Positions 6,985 to 17,985 of a DNA stretch of 64,000 nucleotides are shown here, piece after piece. A program made the translations under genes and the position numbers. Positions within the stretch are counted from its first letter, which is position 1; each line of letters opens with the position of its first letter. Under the pieces are notes generated by a model that was not told the DNA's origin, did not search any database, and saw nothing but the letters and a program-made list of their open reading frames with translations. Origin of the DNA: Actinoplanes auranticolor (GTDB lineage Bacteria > Actinomycetota > Actinomycetes > Mycobacteriales > Micromonosporaceae); NCBI RefSeq assembly GCF_018332655.1, contig NZ_BOQL01000002.1, positions 1-64,000 of the forward strand, in the 5' to 3' direction.

Positions 6985-8613
6985 TCAACCCATATGGGGG
7001 TACTGCCAGGACGTCGGAGCCTCGAAGGTCTCCTTGATGGTCCGGGGCGACACCCACCGGTGCAGGTTCAGCACCGAGCCGGCCTTGTCGTTGGTGCCAC
7101 TGCCGCGCGCGCCGCCGAAGGGCTGCTGCCCGACCACCGCACCGGTCGGCTTGTCATTGATGTAGAAGTTGCCCGCCGCGTCGCGCAGGGCGGTGGCCGC
7201 CCAGTCCACGACCGAGCGATCGGTGGCGAAGATGGAGCCGGTGAGCGCGTACGGCGAGACGGACTCCGCCTGGGCCACGGTCTCGGCGAAGGCGTCGTCC
7301 TCGTAGACGTGCACGCCGAGGATGGGACCGAAGTACTCGGTCGTGAAGACCTCGTGCGCCGGGTCGGTGGACTCCACGAGGGTCGGTGCCACGAACCAGC
7401 CCTCGCTGTCGTCGGCCGTGCCGCCGGCCAGCACGGTGCAGGAGGCGCTGTTCTTGATCCGGTCGAGCGCCGCGGCGTGCTTGGCGAAGGCCCGGCCGTC
7501 GATCACCGCGCCGCCGAAGGTGGACAGGTCGGTGACGTCGCCGTACCGGATGGCGGAGACGGAGGCCGCGAGCCGGTCGCGTAGGCCGCCCTCCCAGATG
7601 GAACGCGGCACGTAGGCCCGGGACGCGGCCGAGCACTTCTGGCCCTGGTACTCGTACGCGCCCCGGAGCAGCGCGGTGTGCAGCGCGTCCGCGTCGGCGC
7701 TGGCGTGCGCGAAGACGAAGTCCTTGCCGCCGGTCTCCCCCACCAGCCGCGGGTACGACCGGTAGCGGTCGATGTTCGACCCCACCTCGCGCCACAGGTG
7801 CCGGAAGGTGGCCGTCGAGCCGGTGAAGTGGATGCCGGCCAGGTCGGGATCGGCCAGCACCACGTCGGAGACGGCCAGGCCGTCGCCGGTCACCATGTTG
7901 ATCACGCCGGGCGGCAGCCCGGCCGCCTCGAACAGCCGCATGGTGAAGTGCGCCGAGAGCTGCTGGGTGGGCGACGGCTTCCAGACCACCGTGTTGCCCA
8001 TCAGCGCGGGGGCCGAGGGCAGATTGCCGGCGATCGCGGTGAAGTTGAACGGGGTGATCGCGTAGACGAAGCCCTCGAGCGGGCGGTGGTCGAAGCGGTT
8101 CCACACCCCGGGCGAGGACTGCGGCTGCTCACCGAGGATCCGCTCGCCGAACGCGACGTTGAAGCGCAGGAAGTCGATCAGCTCGCAGGCGGCGTCGATC
8201 TCCGCCTGGTGGACCGACTTCGACTGGCCCAGGATCGTCGCCGCGTTGAGGGTGTCGCGCCAGCCGCCGGCCAGCAGCTCGGCGGCGCGCAGGAAGACCG
8301 CGGCCCGCTCGCTGAACGGCAGGGCCCGCCAGCCCTTCGCGGCCCGCTTGGCGGCGGCCACCGCGGCGGCGGCGTCCTCGTGCGTGGCATTGCCGGCGAC
8401 GCCGAGGACGTGGTGGCGCTTGTGCGGCTGGACGACCTCGATCGAGGCGCCGCCGCCGAGCTTGCGGTTGCCGTCGATCGTCATCGTGAGGTCCAGGCGC
8501 TCGCCGGCCATCGCGTCCAGCCGCGTCTGCAACGAGGCCCGTTCCGGGCTGCCCGGGGCATAACTGCGGACCGGCTCGTTCCGCGGCTCCGGCACGGCAA
8601 GCAGGGCGTCCAT
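6985..8613 (-). CDS. pruA: L-glutamate gamma-semialdehyde (1-pyrroline-5-carboxylate) dehydrogenase
   Basis: 542 residues, the length of the long PruA form. Oxidises glutamate semialdehyde to glutamate with NAD+, the second step of proline breakdown. ALDH features are visible: ITPFNFTAIAGN, FTGST (NAD binding), the catalytic Glu in VGETGGKDF, the catalytic Cys in GQKCSAASR, and GGARGSGTND near the C-terminus. A GTG lies one codon upstream (8616), but AGGAG ends 6 nt before the ATG at 8613, so that start is preferred. No proline dehydrogenase gene is adjacent. It is transcribed alone, with a U-tract terminator behind it. Confidence 0.95.
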   Translation of the reverse strand: MDALLAVPEPRNEPVRSYAPGSPERASLQTRLDAMAGERLDLTMTIDGNRKLGGGASIEVVQPHKRHHVLGVAGNATHEDAAAAVAAAKRAAKGWRALPFSERAAVFLRAAELLAGGWRDTLNAATILGQSKSVHQAEIDAACELIDFLRFNVAFGERILGEQPQSSPGVWNRFDHRPLEGFVYAITPFNFTAIAGNLPSAPALMGNTVVWKPSPTQQLSAHFTMRLFEAAGLPPGVINMVTGDGLAVSDVVLADPDLAGIHFTGSTATFRHLWREVGSNIDRYRSYPRLVGETGGKDFVFAHASADADALHTALLRGAYEYQGQKCSAASRAYVPRSIWEGGLRDRLAASVSAIRYGDVTDLSTFGGAVIDGRAFAKHAAALDRIKNSASCTVLAGGTADDSEGWFVAPTLVESTDPAHEVFTTEYFGPILGVHVYEDDAFAETVAQAESVSPYALTGSIFATDRSVVDWAATALRDAAGNFYINDKPTGAVVGQQPFGGARGSGTNDKAGSVLNLHRWVSPRTIKETFEAPTSWQYPHMG

Positions 8614-8724
8614 CACGTACTCCTCAACCTTGTGGGTTCCTGGTCACGACATTGTGTGTCGCGGTCCATCCTCGCACGCGGACAACGGCGTTCCGGTGCC
8701 CTCACGGGCCGCTGGGGGCCCGCG

Positions 8725-8730
8725 TACGCT
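8725..8730 (+). promoter_or_regulatory. -10-like hexamer before the 8738 membrane gene
   Basis: TACGCT ends 7 nt before ATG 8738. The GAGGGG in between lies only 1 nt from the ATG, too close to be a normal Shine-Dalgarno. Confidence 0.4.
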
Positions 8731-8737
8731 GAGGGGC

Positions 8738-9844
8738 ATGAGTGAGGCGGACAGCGAGGTCAACGCGGCTCAGAGCGCTCAGGACGGCGCGGAGGAGGCA
8801 CCCTCCCGCGGGGTGCTGCTCGCCGCCGTCGGGATCGTCTGGACGGCCACGATGCTCTGGTCGGCCCGGGCCACCATCACCGGTCGCGCGAGCGCCGAGA
8901 TGGAGGTGACCTCCACCGCGTACGCGATGCCCGGCGCGGTCTCGGCGAGCCTGGTCACCGGCGCCGCCGTCGCCCTGGCCGTCCTGGCCTTCCTGACCCG
9001 CGGCGGCCGCACCCCGGGCGTCACGGTCCGCTTCATCATCGCGACCGGGACCGGCCTGGCGGTCGGCCTGCTGGGCGCGCTCTCGATCATCACGATCAAC
9101 ACCGAGGGCTGGCTGTACGCGGTCGTCGGCGGCACCGTGGCGGCCGCGGCCACGATCGGCGGCGCCCTGGCCGGGTTCCGCTACCGGCGGGTGACCGCGG
9201 CGGTCTGCTGGGGCGCGGTCGCGGTCTTCGTCGTGGGCTTCGTGCTCAACGTCCTGCAGGACATGCTGCTGCCGGCGCTCGGCTCCGGCGACTCCGCGGC
9301 CTCACGGACCAGCGCCGCCGGCTGGTTCGGCCTGGTCCAGTCGGTGCTCAGCGGCGTGGCCGGCGCCCTGGTGGCGTACCGCGTGCTGCGCCGGGCCCGG
9401 CGCCGCACCGCCGGCCCGGACCTGCCCTGGCCGCTGTACGCCCTGGCCGGCGCGGGCCCCGGCCTGCTGCTGGTGATCGGCGAGGGGCTGACCCGGACCG
9501 CCGGCTCGCGGGTGCTGGAGCTGGCCGGCAAGGTCAGCGAACTGGAGCTCACGGTCCAGCAGATGCTGAGCGGCTCGCGGCTCAACAACGGCCTGATCGT
9601 GCTCTTCGTGGGCGCCTTCGCGGCGATCATCGCGGTGGGCCGGACGCTCGGCCCCGCCACCGCGGCCGCGGAGCTCGCCCCCGCGTCACCGGCTGCCGCA
9701 CCCCGGCAGGCCGACCCGGACGAGATCGAGCGGGCGGCCCGCGACGAGCGACCGGCCGATCCCGACGAGAGCGAGCCGGCCGGGAGTGAGCCGGCCGCCC
9801 GGGCCGACGAGCCGCAGACCGTGCCGTCGCGGCACGACGACTGA
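8738..9844 (+). CDS. polytopic membrane protein of unknown function
   Basis: 368 residues. About eight hydrophobic segments can be read between residues 20 and 320 (for example the stretches at VLLAAVGIVWTATMLW and VRFIIATGTGLAVGLLGAL). An acidic, Ala/Pro/Glu-rich cytoplasmic-type tail follows (AADE/PADPDE repeats). No transporter or enzyme motif is recognised. The reading frame is open further upstream, but ATG 8738 is preceded by a -10-like box and begins with an acidic soluble stretch (MSEADSE). It is divergent from pruA and ends 4 nt from the convergent next gene. Confidence 0.75.
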   Translation: MSEADSEVNAAQSAQDGAEEAPSRGVLLAAVGIVWTATMLWSARATITGRASAEMEVTSTAYAMPGAVSASLVTGAAVALAVLAFLTRGGRTPGVTVRFIIATGTGLAVGLLGALSIITINTEGWLYAVVGGTVAAAATIGGALAGFRYRRVTAAVCWGAVAVFVVGFVLNVLQDMLLPALGSGDSAASRTSAAGWFGLVQSVLSGVAGALVAYRVLRRARRRTAGPDLPWPLYALAGAGPGLLLVIGEGLTRTAGSRVLELAGKVSELELTVQQMLSGSRLNNGLIVLFVGAFAAIIAVGRTLGPATAAAELAPASPAAAPRQADPDEIERAARDERPADPDESEPAGSEPAARADEPQTVPSRHDD

Positions 9845-9848
9845 GCCG

Positions 9849-10358
9849 TCAGAGCAGCTCGTCCAGCTCGCTGACCGCGTACCACTCGAGCTCGTGGTCC
9901 TCGGCCCCGTCCACGGTGAACTGGGCGTCGGGATCGCCGGCCAGCGCCTCCTCGACCACGTCGGCGGCGGCGCCGACGTCCTCGGCGGCGCTCTCACCGT
10001 CGACGTGGATCGACGCGACCTCCTTGAGGGACACCGCCTGCGGCAGGCGCACGGTGCTGGAGCCGAGCTCGACGTCCTCCCGGACCAGCGCGGTCGAGGC
10101 CACGTCGGCCGAGACGACCACCCGCCGGCGCGGGGCCTTCGGGTCGTGCCGGAGCAGCTGCAGAGCGGCCTGCGCGGCGCGGGTGAAGGCGACGTACTCC
10201 AGCTCCTCCTCGTCGCCCTCGGCGTACCACTCGCGCAGCGCCGGGGTCACGGCGTGCGCGACCGTCGCTCCCGCGCCGAGCTGCCCGGACGCCCGCATCT
10301 CGGCGAGCATCGGTACGGTGGCCGGCACGTAGACCCGGACCAGATCGGTGATCGGCAC
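9849..10358 (-). CDS. DUF6912-like protein
   Basis: 169 residues, acidic. It begins [18 protein letters not shown] and contains a conserved-looking [18 protein letters not shown] stretch and an [12 protein letters not shown] helix, the style of the actinobacterial DUF6912 family (function unknown). The GTG at 10358 is chosen because GGGGGG ends 4 nt upstream; the longer frame beginning MYYGDG reads through a GC inverted repeat (CGTCCCCG / CGGGGACG, about 10379-10406). No catalytic motif is seen. Convergent with the membrane protein, with 4 nt between stops. Confidence 0.65.
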   Translation of the reverse strand: MPITDLVRVYVPATVPMLAEMRASGQLGAGATVAHAVTPALREWYAEGDEEELEYVAFTRAAQAALQLLRHDPKAPRRRVVVSADVASTALVREDVELGSSTVRLPQAVSLKEVASIHVDGESAAEDVGAAADVVEEALAGDPDAQFTVDGAEDHELEWYAVSELDELL

Positions 10359-10459
10359 TGTTCCCCCCTGCGATTGACCGTCCCCGTAGTACACCGCCGG
10401 GGACGCTACCGGAAGGGCCTTTCCACCGGTCGTGTCCGTACCGCGTTTTCAGCGGCCGG

Positions 10460-10879
10460 TCAGCACCCGCACGGCGACACCAGCGGGTCGGCCGCCCGGG
10501 CGACCTCACCGTCCGGGGTACGCAGAGCGAACCCCTCCCGCACCCAGTACTCGGCGCCGCCGATCATCTCCCGGACCGTGTACCCCAGCTGGGCGAACGC
10601 GAGGGCGGCCTTCGTGGCGCCGTTGCATCCGGGACCCCAGCAGTACGTGACGACGGGGACGGACGGGTCGAGCAGCTCAGCGGCGCGCTCGGGAATGTCG
10701 GCGGTGGGCAGGTGCAGGGCGCCCGGGATGTAGCCCTGCTCCCAGGAGGCGGTCGAGCGGGTGTCGATGAGCACGAAGCCGGGTGCCCCGGTGCTCAGTG
10801 CGGCCTGGACGTCGGAGACGTCGGTCTCGGTGGCGAGCCGTGCGGCGAAGATCTCGGCCGCTCGCGTAGGAGTGATCAT
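10460..10879 (-). CDS. single-domain rhodanese-like sulfurtransferase
   Basis: 139 residues. A single rhodanese domain: VLIDTRSTASWEQGYIPGALHLP, then VVTYCWGPGCNGATKAA, where the first Cys of CWGPGC is the expected persulfide-carrying residue in the active-site loop. A second Cys in the loop and a C-terminal CGC are extra possible sulfur relay sites. Rhodaneses move sulfane sulfur from thiosulfate or persulfides to acceptors such as cyanide or thiols. Divergent from an Lrp/AsnC regulator 93 bp away, which is the likely controller. Confidence 0.88.
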   Translation of the reverse strand: MITPTRAAEIFAARLATETDVSDVQAALSTGAPGFVLIDTRSTASWEQGYIPGALHLPTADIPERAAELLDPSVPVVTYCWGPGCNGATKAALAFAQLGYTVREMIGGAEYWVREGFALRTPDGEVARAADPLVSPCGC

Positions 10880-10886
10880 GGCGCTG

Positions 10887-10892
10887 ACGCTA
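10887..10892 (-). promoter_or_regulatory. -10-like hexamer for the rhodanese gene (leaderless)
   Basis: TAGCGT ends 7 nt before ATG 10879, without a Shine-Dalgarno. It lies in the divergent intergenic region shared with the AsnC gene. Confidence 0.45.
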
Positions 10893-10936
10893 ATTCTGCG
10901 AACGCATCACCAGCAGGGCCTCTCCACGGTCCCTGC

Positions 10937-10966
10937 TTGGCACGGCACTTGATTCAACGGTAGTTT
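10937..10966 (+). promoter_or_regulatory. promoter of the Lrp/AsnC gene (leaderless)
   Basis: TTGGCA (-35, 10937-10942), an 18-nt spacer and TAGTTT (-10, 10961-10966), then 6 nt to ATG 10973. The predicted +1 is the A of the ATG. Confidence 0.65.
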
Positions 10967-10972
10967 CCCGCC

Positions 10973-11443
10973 ATGGCCGTTGATCCCACAATCGACCGGA
11001 CCGATTGGCGCCTGCTCGAAGAGCTGCAGCGCGACGGCCGGGCCTCCTACGCGGATCTGGCCCGGGTGGTGGCGATGTCGCCGAGCGCGGTCGCCGAACG
11101 GATCCGCCGGATGGAGGAGGCCGGGGTGATCGCCGGCTACCGCGCGGTGGTCGACCCGGAACGCGTCGGGCTGCAGGTGATGGCCATGGTCCGGCTGCGC
11201 TACCCCACCGGGAACTACCGGCCGTTCCACGCGCTGCTGGACACCACGCCGGAGATCATCGAGGCGCACCACGTGACGGGCGAGGACTGCTTCGTGCTGA
11301 AGGTGCTGACGCGCTCGATGCGCCACCTGGAGGAGGTCACCGGCCGGATCTCGGGTCTCGGCGCGGTGACCACCAGCGTGGTCTACTCCAGCCCGTTGAC
11401 CGGCCGGGCCCTGGCGCCTGGGGATCAGAGTCCACCGTCATAG
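10973..11443 (+). CDS. Lrp/AsnC-family transcriptional regulator
   Basis: 156 residues. The N-terminal HTH (about 5-60) reads IDRTDWRLLEELQRDGRASYADLARVV then SPSAVAERIRRMEEAGVI, classic AsnC. The C-terminal RAM/AsnC ligand domain (about 68-145) has the expected HHVTGEDCFVLKV strand. Such regulators form octamers and sense amino acids. It is divergent from the rhodanese gene, the usual layout for an AsnC regulator and its target; in several bacteria related pairs respond to cysteine, but that link is inference here. The stop codon overlaps the first copy of a direct-repeat element (11443-11459). Confidence 0.92.
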   Translation: MAVDPTIDRTDWRLLEELQRDGRASYADLARVVAMSPSAVAERIRRMEEAGVIAGYRAVVDPERVGLQVMAMVRLRYPTGNYRPFHALLDTTPEIIEAHHVTGEDCFVLKVLTRSMRHLEEVTGRISGLGAVTTSVVYSSPLTGRALAPGDQSPPS

Positions 11444-11459
11444 GCAAACGGTGGCAAAC
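11443..11459 (+). promoter_or_regulatory. direct-repeat element, copy 1 (GGCAAAC x2, 10-bp period)
   Basis: GGCAAAC at 11443-11449 and again at 11453-11459, so the repeats lie on the same face of the helix. It is 51 nt upstream of the BldC-like HTH gene. A second copy, also beginning TAGGCAAACGG, lies at 11821. It is a candidate operator for that HTH protein. Confidence 0.55.
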
Positions 11460-11509
11460 TGAAGCGACATCGGCAGCGAGCCGGGCGGACCGGCGTGGGG
11501 AGATCAGGC

Positions 11510-11743
11510 GTGGAGTCCAGGTTCATGCTGCTCTCCGACGTGGCGGCCGAGCTGAACGTCTCGGACTCGCAGGTCTACCACATGGTCCGCAAGGGCGAAC
11601 TGCCCGCGATCAAGATCGGTGGCCGCGGCCAGTGGCGCGTGGAACGCGCCAAGCTCGAGCAGTACATCGAGCAGAAGTACGCGGAGACGGCCTCCTGGGT
11701 GGAGCAGAACCCGCTCAGTGAGCGCGACACCGACGCCGACTGA
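11510..11743 (+). CDS. small BldC/excisionase-like HTH DNA-binding protein
   Basis: 77 residues from GTG 11510; GGGGAG lies about 7 nt upstream, which favours this start over the GTG at 11495. A single MerR-type winged helix fills residues ~6-55 (LLSDVAAELNVSDSQVYHMVRKGELPAI, then a wing with GRGQWRVERAKLEQYI), and an acidic tail follows. Proteins of this size and fold include BldC and phage excisionases; BldC binds direct repeats head-to-tail as a filament. It sits in a conserved-style neighbourhood between an AsnC gene and the Rv3235-like/secA pair, so it is a chromosomal regulator rather than a phage Xis. The direct repeats at 11443 and 11821 are possible targets. Confidence 0.85.
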   Translation: MESRFMLLSDVAAELNVSDSQVYHMVRKGELPAIKIGGRGQWRVERAKLEQYIEQKYAETASWVEQNPLSERDTDAD

Positions 11744-11820
11744 CTCCGCACTCCGTTGTCCACAGGGCTGACGCCCGCCATTGACGTACCTCGACGCGCC
11801 CCGCCACACTCGTCGTCGTA

Positions 11821-11837
11821 GGCAAACGGAAGCAAAC
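11821..11837 (+). promoter_or_regulatory. direct-repeat element, copy 2 (GGCAAAC/AGCAAAC, 10-bp period)
   Basis: GGCAAAC (11821-11827) and AGCAAAC (11831-11837), again preceded by TA. It ends 14 nt before the ATG of the Rv3235-like gene. Copies 1 and 2 share the core TAGGCAAACGG-NN-GCAAAC. Confidence 0.55.
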
Positions 11838-11851
11838 GCAAGGATTGGCGG

Positions 11852-12436
11852 ATGCCCATGTCGACGGTCGAGGTGACAAGGCAAGGTCCGAGACCCGCGA
11901 TCAGGCTGCGTCCGGCGCCCCGCCACGAGCCCCCGTTCGACGACGAACGAGATCCGCGCGCCTGGCCGTCACCGCACCAGCTGGCCCTCGACTGGACGAT
12001 CCCGGCCAGACCCCCGCAGCAGCCACCCGAGCCGCCGCCACCGGTCCGGCGCACCGTGGTGACCGGCGCGTCCGCCGAGGCCAAAATGGCGGTACGCCGT
12101 TTCGTGAGCACCTGCGTCGAGGTCCTGAACGGCTACCGCCCGGCGGCCCACCTCCGCAGCCTGTCCCAGCCCCGCGAGGCGGCGACGGTCGTGGCCCAGG
12201 GGCTGGCGGGCGCGCGCCTGGTGACCGAGGCCCGCCAGGCCCGCACCTCGGGCCGAGGTCCCCGCCCGCGCCGCCCGGCCCCGGCCGCGGTGGTCCGCCT
12301 TCGTCTGTGCGAGCCGCGAGAGGGAGCCGTGGAGGCAGCGGCCGTCCTTGTCCTGGGCGACCGGACTCATGCCTTGGCCCTGCGGCTGGAGCTTCATGAC
12401 GACGTCTGGCAGGCGACCGTTCTGCGTTTCATCTGA
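11852..12436 (+). CDS. Rv3235-like protein (DUF6459 type)
   Basis: 194 residues. The N-terminal third is Pro/Arg-rich and looks disordered (HQLALDWTIPARP followed by a polyproline run). The C-terminal part (about 75-194) forms the compact domain of the Rv3235 family, ending in a beta-rich WQATVLRFI. In many actinobacteria this gene lies beside secA, as here, but its function is unknown. AAGGA lies 7 nt before ATG 11852; a second ATG two codons later is possible. It is convergent with secA. Confidence 0.75.
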   Translation: MPMSTVEVTRQGPRPAIRLRPAPRHEPPFDDERDPRAWPSPHQLALDWTIPARPPQQPPEPPPPVRRTVVTGASAEAKMAVRRFVSTCVEVLNGYRPAAHLRSLSQPREAATVVAQGLAGARLVTEARQARTSGRGPRPRRPAPAAVVRLRLCEPREGAVEAAAVLVLGDRTHALALRLELHDDVWQATVLRFI

Positions 12437-12504
12437 GCTCCCGGGGCGCCTATCGAGCACTTTCGGCGGTGGGCGTTTCGGGCTTCATCCGGTGGTTGCA
12501 TGGT

Positions 12505-12535
12505 GGGGCTTGGGGGGCGGGGATCGCCCAGCCCC
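12505..12535 (+). terminator. hairpin downstream of the Rv3235-like gene
   Basis: GGGGCT (12505-12510) pairs with AGCCCC (12530-12535), and inner GGGCG pairs with CGCCC. It lies in the 306-bp convergent gap 12437-12742, where no supportable gene is seen; the rest of the gap holds only the secA terminator. Confidence 0.45.
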
Positions 12536-12692
12536 CGGCGCCTCCCGCTTCAAGGGAAGACCTCAGCCAGGCCCCGGCCGAATTCCACGACGAAATCCTC
12601 GCCGGCGCCGCCCTCGTGACGGACGGCCTCCCCACCGCCCCGGAAGCCCTCAACTGGGTATTCGTCAGCCCCGCTGCAACCAGCAGAAGAAA

Positions 12693-12724
12693 CCGGCCCC
12701 GCGGGAAAACACCCGCGAGGCCGG
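12693..12724 (-). terminator. secA terminator
   Basis: A 13-bp stem with one mismatch, CCGGCCCCGCGGG (12693-12705) with CCCGCGAGGCCGG (12712-12724), and an AAAACA loop, 19 nt past the secA stop. Confidence 0.7.
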
Positions 12725-12742
12725 AATCAGGAAGAACGGAGA

Positions 12743-15634
<2,892 letters not shown>

Positions 15635-15819
15635 GGGTCAACGCTCCCCTAGACGGTCTGCCGAACCATCGTAGGCGTCTTGTCTGGGTGACCGTGACCC
15701 GAGCCTCCGGTTAACTTCACAAAGACGGCGAAACAGGGCGACAAGTTCGCTGACAGCGCATCAGGACGGCCCGCTGCAACCTTTTGGCGGGCCAGGGCGT
15801 GTCGGGGCACGATGTCGGC

Positions 15820-16812
15820 GTGGAAACGGTCCGGATCCGTACCGACGAACTGCTCCTGCGCCCCCGGCTCACCGAGGACGCGGCACTGCACCTGGGCGTG
15901 TTCGACGACGACGGGCTGGCCGGCAGCGTGGCGCTCACCGGGATCGACCGCGCCGCCGGCACGGCCGCCCTCGGCTACTGGACGGAGCCCCGGGCGCGCG
16001 GCCGCCGGGTCGCCGAGCGCGCCGGCCGGGCCCTGCTGCGGTGGGCCTTCGGGGCGGGCCTGGGCCTGGCCCGGGTCGACTGGCGGGCCACGGTCGGCAA
16101 CCACCCCGCCCGGCTGACGGCGCTGCGGCTCGGCTTCACGATGATCGGTGAGCAGCCCGGCGCCGGGCCGGGCGCACCGGACGAATGGCTGGCCGCCCTG
16201 CTCCCGGGCGACCTCACGGCCGCGGGCACGGACGTCCCCGATCCGGTACGCCGGGCAGCCCGCACGTTCGCCGGGGCCCACCCGACGCTGCCCGCCGGAG
16301 TGGTCACCCTGCGCCCGCCGGCCCGTCGCGACATCCCGGGCATCGTCGAGTGCCGCTCGGACCCGGAGACCGCGCGCTGGTTCGGGGTGCCGCAGCCGTA
16401 CACGCGCGAGGACGCCCGCACGCACGTGGACCGCAACGTCCCCCGCCGGTGGGCCCGGGGTGTCGAGGCGGTCTTCGCCGTCGCCGACGCCGCGGACGCG
16501 TACGTCGGGTCGGTGGATCTGCGGATCCGGCCCGGCGACGCCGGGGTGGGTGAGATCGGTTTCGCGATCGCGCCGCGCTCCCGCGGGCGCGGTCACGCGG
16601 GTGCCGCGGTGCGCGAGATCTGCCGGTGGGGCTTCGCCGGCCTGGGCCTGAGCCGGATCGAGTGGCGCGCCGAGGTCGGCAACGATGCGTCACGCCGGGT
16701 GGCGGAGAAGGCAGGCTTCACGGTCGAGGGTGTGTTGCGGCAGGCCCTGCGGACCGGCGGCGGACGGCGCGACTGCTGGGTGGGCTCGCTGGTGGAAGGT
16801 GACTCGGCATGA
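15820..16812 (+). CDS. tandem GNAT acetyltransferase, N-terminal copy shortened
   Basis: 330 residues from GTG 15820; GTG 15799 and TTG 15784 are alternatives and no start has a good Shine-Dalgarno. Two GCN5-type N-acetyltransferase domains. The first (about 1-105) has the acetyl-CoA motif ARGRRVAERAGRALLRWAF and a WRATVGNHPARLTALRLGF end, but lacks about 50 residues normally found between the first strand and the central sheet. The second (about 155-325) is complete, with RSRGRGHAGAAVREICRWGF and VGNDASRRVAEKAGF. RimJ/RimL-like members acetylate amines of proteins, antibiotics or small molecules; the substrate here is unknown. It overlaps the next, similarly built gene by ATGA. Confidence 0.8.
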   Translation: METVRIRTDELLLRPRLTEDAALHLGVFDDDGLAGSVALTGIDRAAGTAALGYWTEPRARGRRVAERAGRALLRWAFGAGLGLARVDWRATVGNHPARLTALRLGFTMIGEQPGAGPGAPDEWLAALLPGDLTAAGTDVPDPVRRAARTFAGAHPTLPAGVVTLRPPARRDIPGIVECRSDPETARWFGVPQPYTREDARTHVDRNVPRRWARGVEAVFAVADAADAYVGSVDLRIRPGDAGVGEIGFAIAPRSRGRGHAGAAVREICRWGFAGLGLSRIEWRAEVGNDASRRVAEKAGFTVEGVLRQALRTGGGRRDCWVGSLVEGDSA

Positions 16813-17942
16813 TCGTGGCAACCCTGGCGGGACCCGGCGTCCGGCTGCGCGGCCTGGCCCTGCGCGACGTCGACGACCTGGTGGCCGGCTACGCCGATCC
16901 GGTGCTGCAGCGCTTCATGCCACCGTTGCCGGTCCCCTTCACCCACGCCCAGGCCCGGGAGTACGTCAGCGACGTGGCGCCGGGCATGTTCGCCGACGGC
17001 GGGGGCCTCTGGGCCATCGCCGACCCGGTCACCGACCGGCTGCTGGGCGGGATCGGGCTGGACAAGGTCGTCCCGCACCGGGGTCAGTGCGAGGTGGGCT
17101 ACTGGGTCGGCCCGTGGGCACGCGGGCGGGGCGTCGCGGCGGCGGCGGTGCGGACGCTGACCGAGCACGCGTTCCACACCGGCATGGCCCGCATCGAACT
17201 GCTCACCCACCGGGAGAACGCGCCCAGCCAGCGGGTCGCGCTCGCGGCCGGGTTCCGGCCGGAGGGGGTACGCCGCGCGGTGCTGCCCAACCGCGACGGC
17301 GGGCGCGACGACCTGCTCGCCTTCGCCCGGCTGGCCGGCGACGAGCCCGGACCGACCGACCGGCTGCTGCCCGATCTCCCGGGTGACGAGCTCAGCGACG
17401 GCGTGGTGACGCTGCGCCCGCTGGCTCCCGGCGACGCCCGCTTCTACGCCGAGCTGCACAACGTGCCGGACGTCGTGGCCACCAGCGTGCCGCCGGTTCC
17501 GCCCACCGACCGGGACGTGACCCGGCGGTGCGCCTGGGCGGCCGCGCACTGGCTCGCCGGTGAGCGCGCGGACATGGTCATCGTGGACGCCGCCACCGGC
17601 TGCGACGCGGGTGAGATCGGGTTGTACTACCAGGAGCCGAGCACCGGGCAGGCGATGCTCGGGTACAGCATGCTGCCCGCCTGGCGGGGACGCGGCTACC
17701 CCACCCGGGCGGTGCAGCTGGTGTCGTTGTGGGCCTTCGCCGAGACGGGTGTCGCCCGGCTGATCGCGGGTGCCCTGCCGGCCAATCTGGCCTCGCAGCG
17801 GGTGCTGGAGAAGGCGGGCTTCAAACGGGAGGCGTACCTGCGCTCCCGGCTGCCGGGCACGGCCGGCCGGCGCAGCGACGACGTGCAGTTCGCGCTGCTG
17901 GCGGAGGATCTGCTGGCGGACGTGGCGCGCCTCGACGGCTGA
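16809..17942 (+). CDS. tandem GNAT acetyltransferase
   Basis: 377 residues. Two full GNAT domains: residues ~10-175 (GPWARGRGVAAAAVRTLTEHAF, then NAPSQRVALAAGF) and ~195-370 (PAWRGRGYPTRAVQLVSLWAF, then NLASQRVLEKAGF). Both acetyl-CoA loops (R/Q-x-x-G-x-G/A type) look intact. The ATG overlaps the previous stop (ATGA), so the two genes are translationally coupled and together hold four GNAT domains. Substrate unknown. It ends 43 nt from the convergent hpf stop with no clear hairpin between. Confidence 0.85.
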   Translation: MIVATLAGPGVRLRGLALRDVDDLVAGYADPVLQRFMPPLPVPFTHAQAREYVSDVAPGMFADGGGLWAIADPVTDRLLGGIGLDKVVPHRGQCEVGYWVGPWARGRGVAAAAVRTLTEHAFHTGMARIELLTHRENAPSQRVALAAGFRPEGVRRAVLPNRDGGRDDLLAFARLAGDEPGPTDRLLPDLPGDELSDGVVTLRPLAPGDARFYAELHNVPDVVATSVPPVPPTDRDVTRRCAWAAAHWLAGERADMVIVDAATGCDAGEIGLYYQEPSTGQAMLGYSMLPAWRGRGYPTRAVQLVSLWAFAETGVARLIAGALPANLASQRVLEKAGFKREAYLRSRLPGTAGRRSDDVQFALLAEDLLADVARLDG

Positions 17943-17985
17943 CGCACGGGATCGCCGCACGCCAGCCGGAGGGCTTCTCCTCAGC

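Noticed and set aside
11510..11743. The small HTH gene as a phage excisionase marking an integrated element
   Set aside because: No integrase, att site or other phage gene is near. The neighbours are conserved chromosomal genes, and the protein fits BldC-like regulators better.
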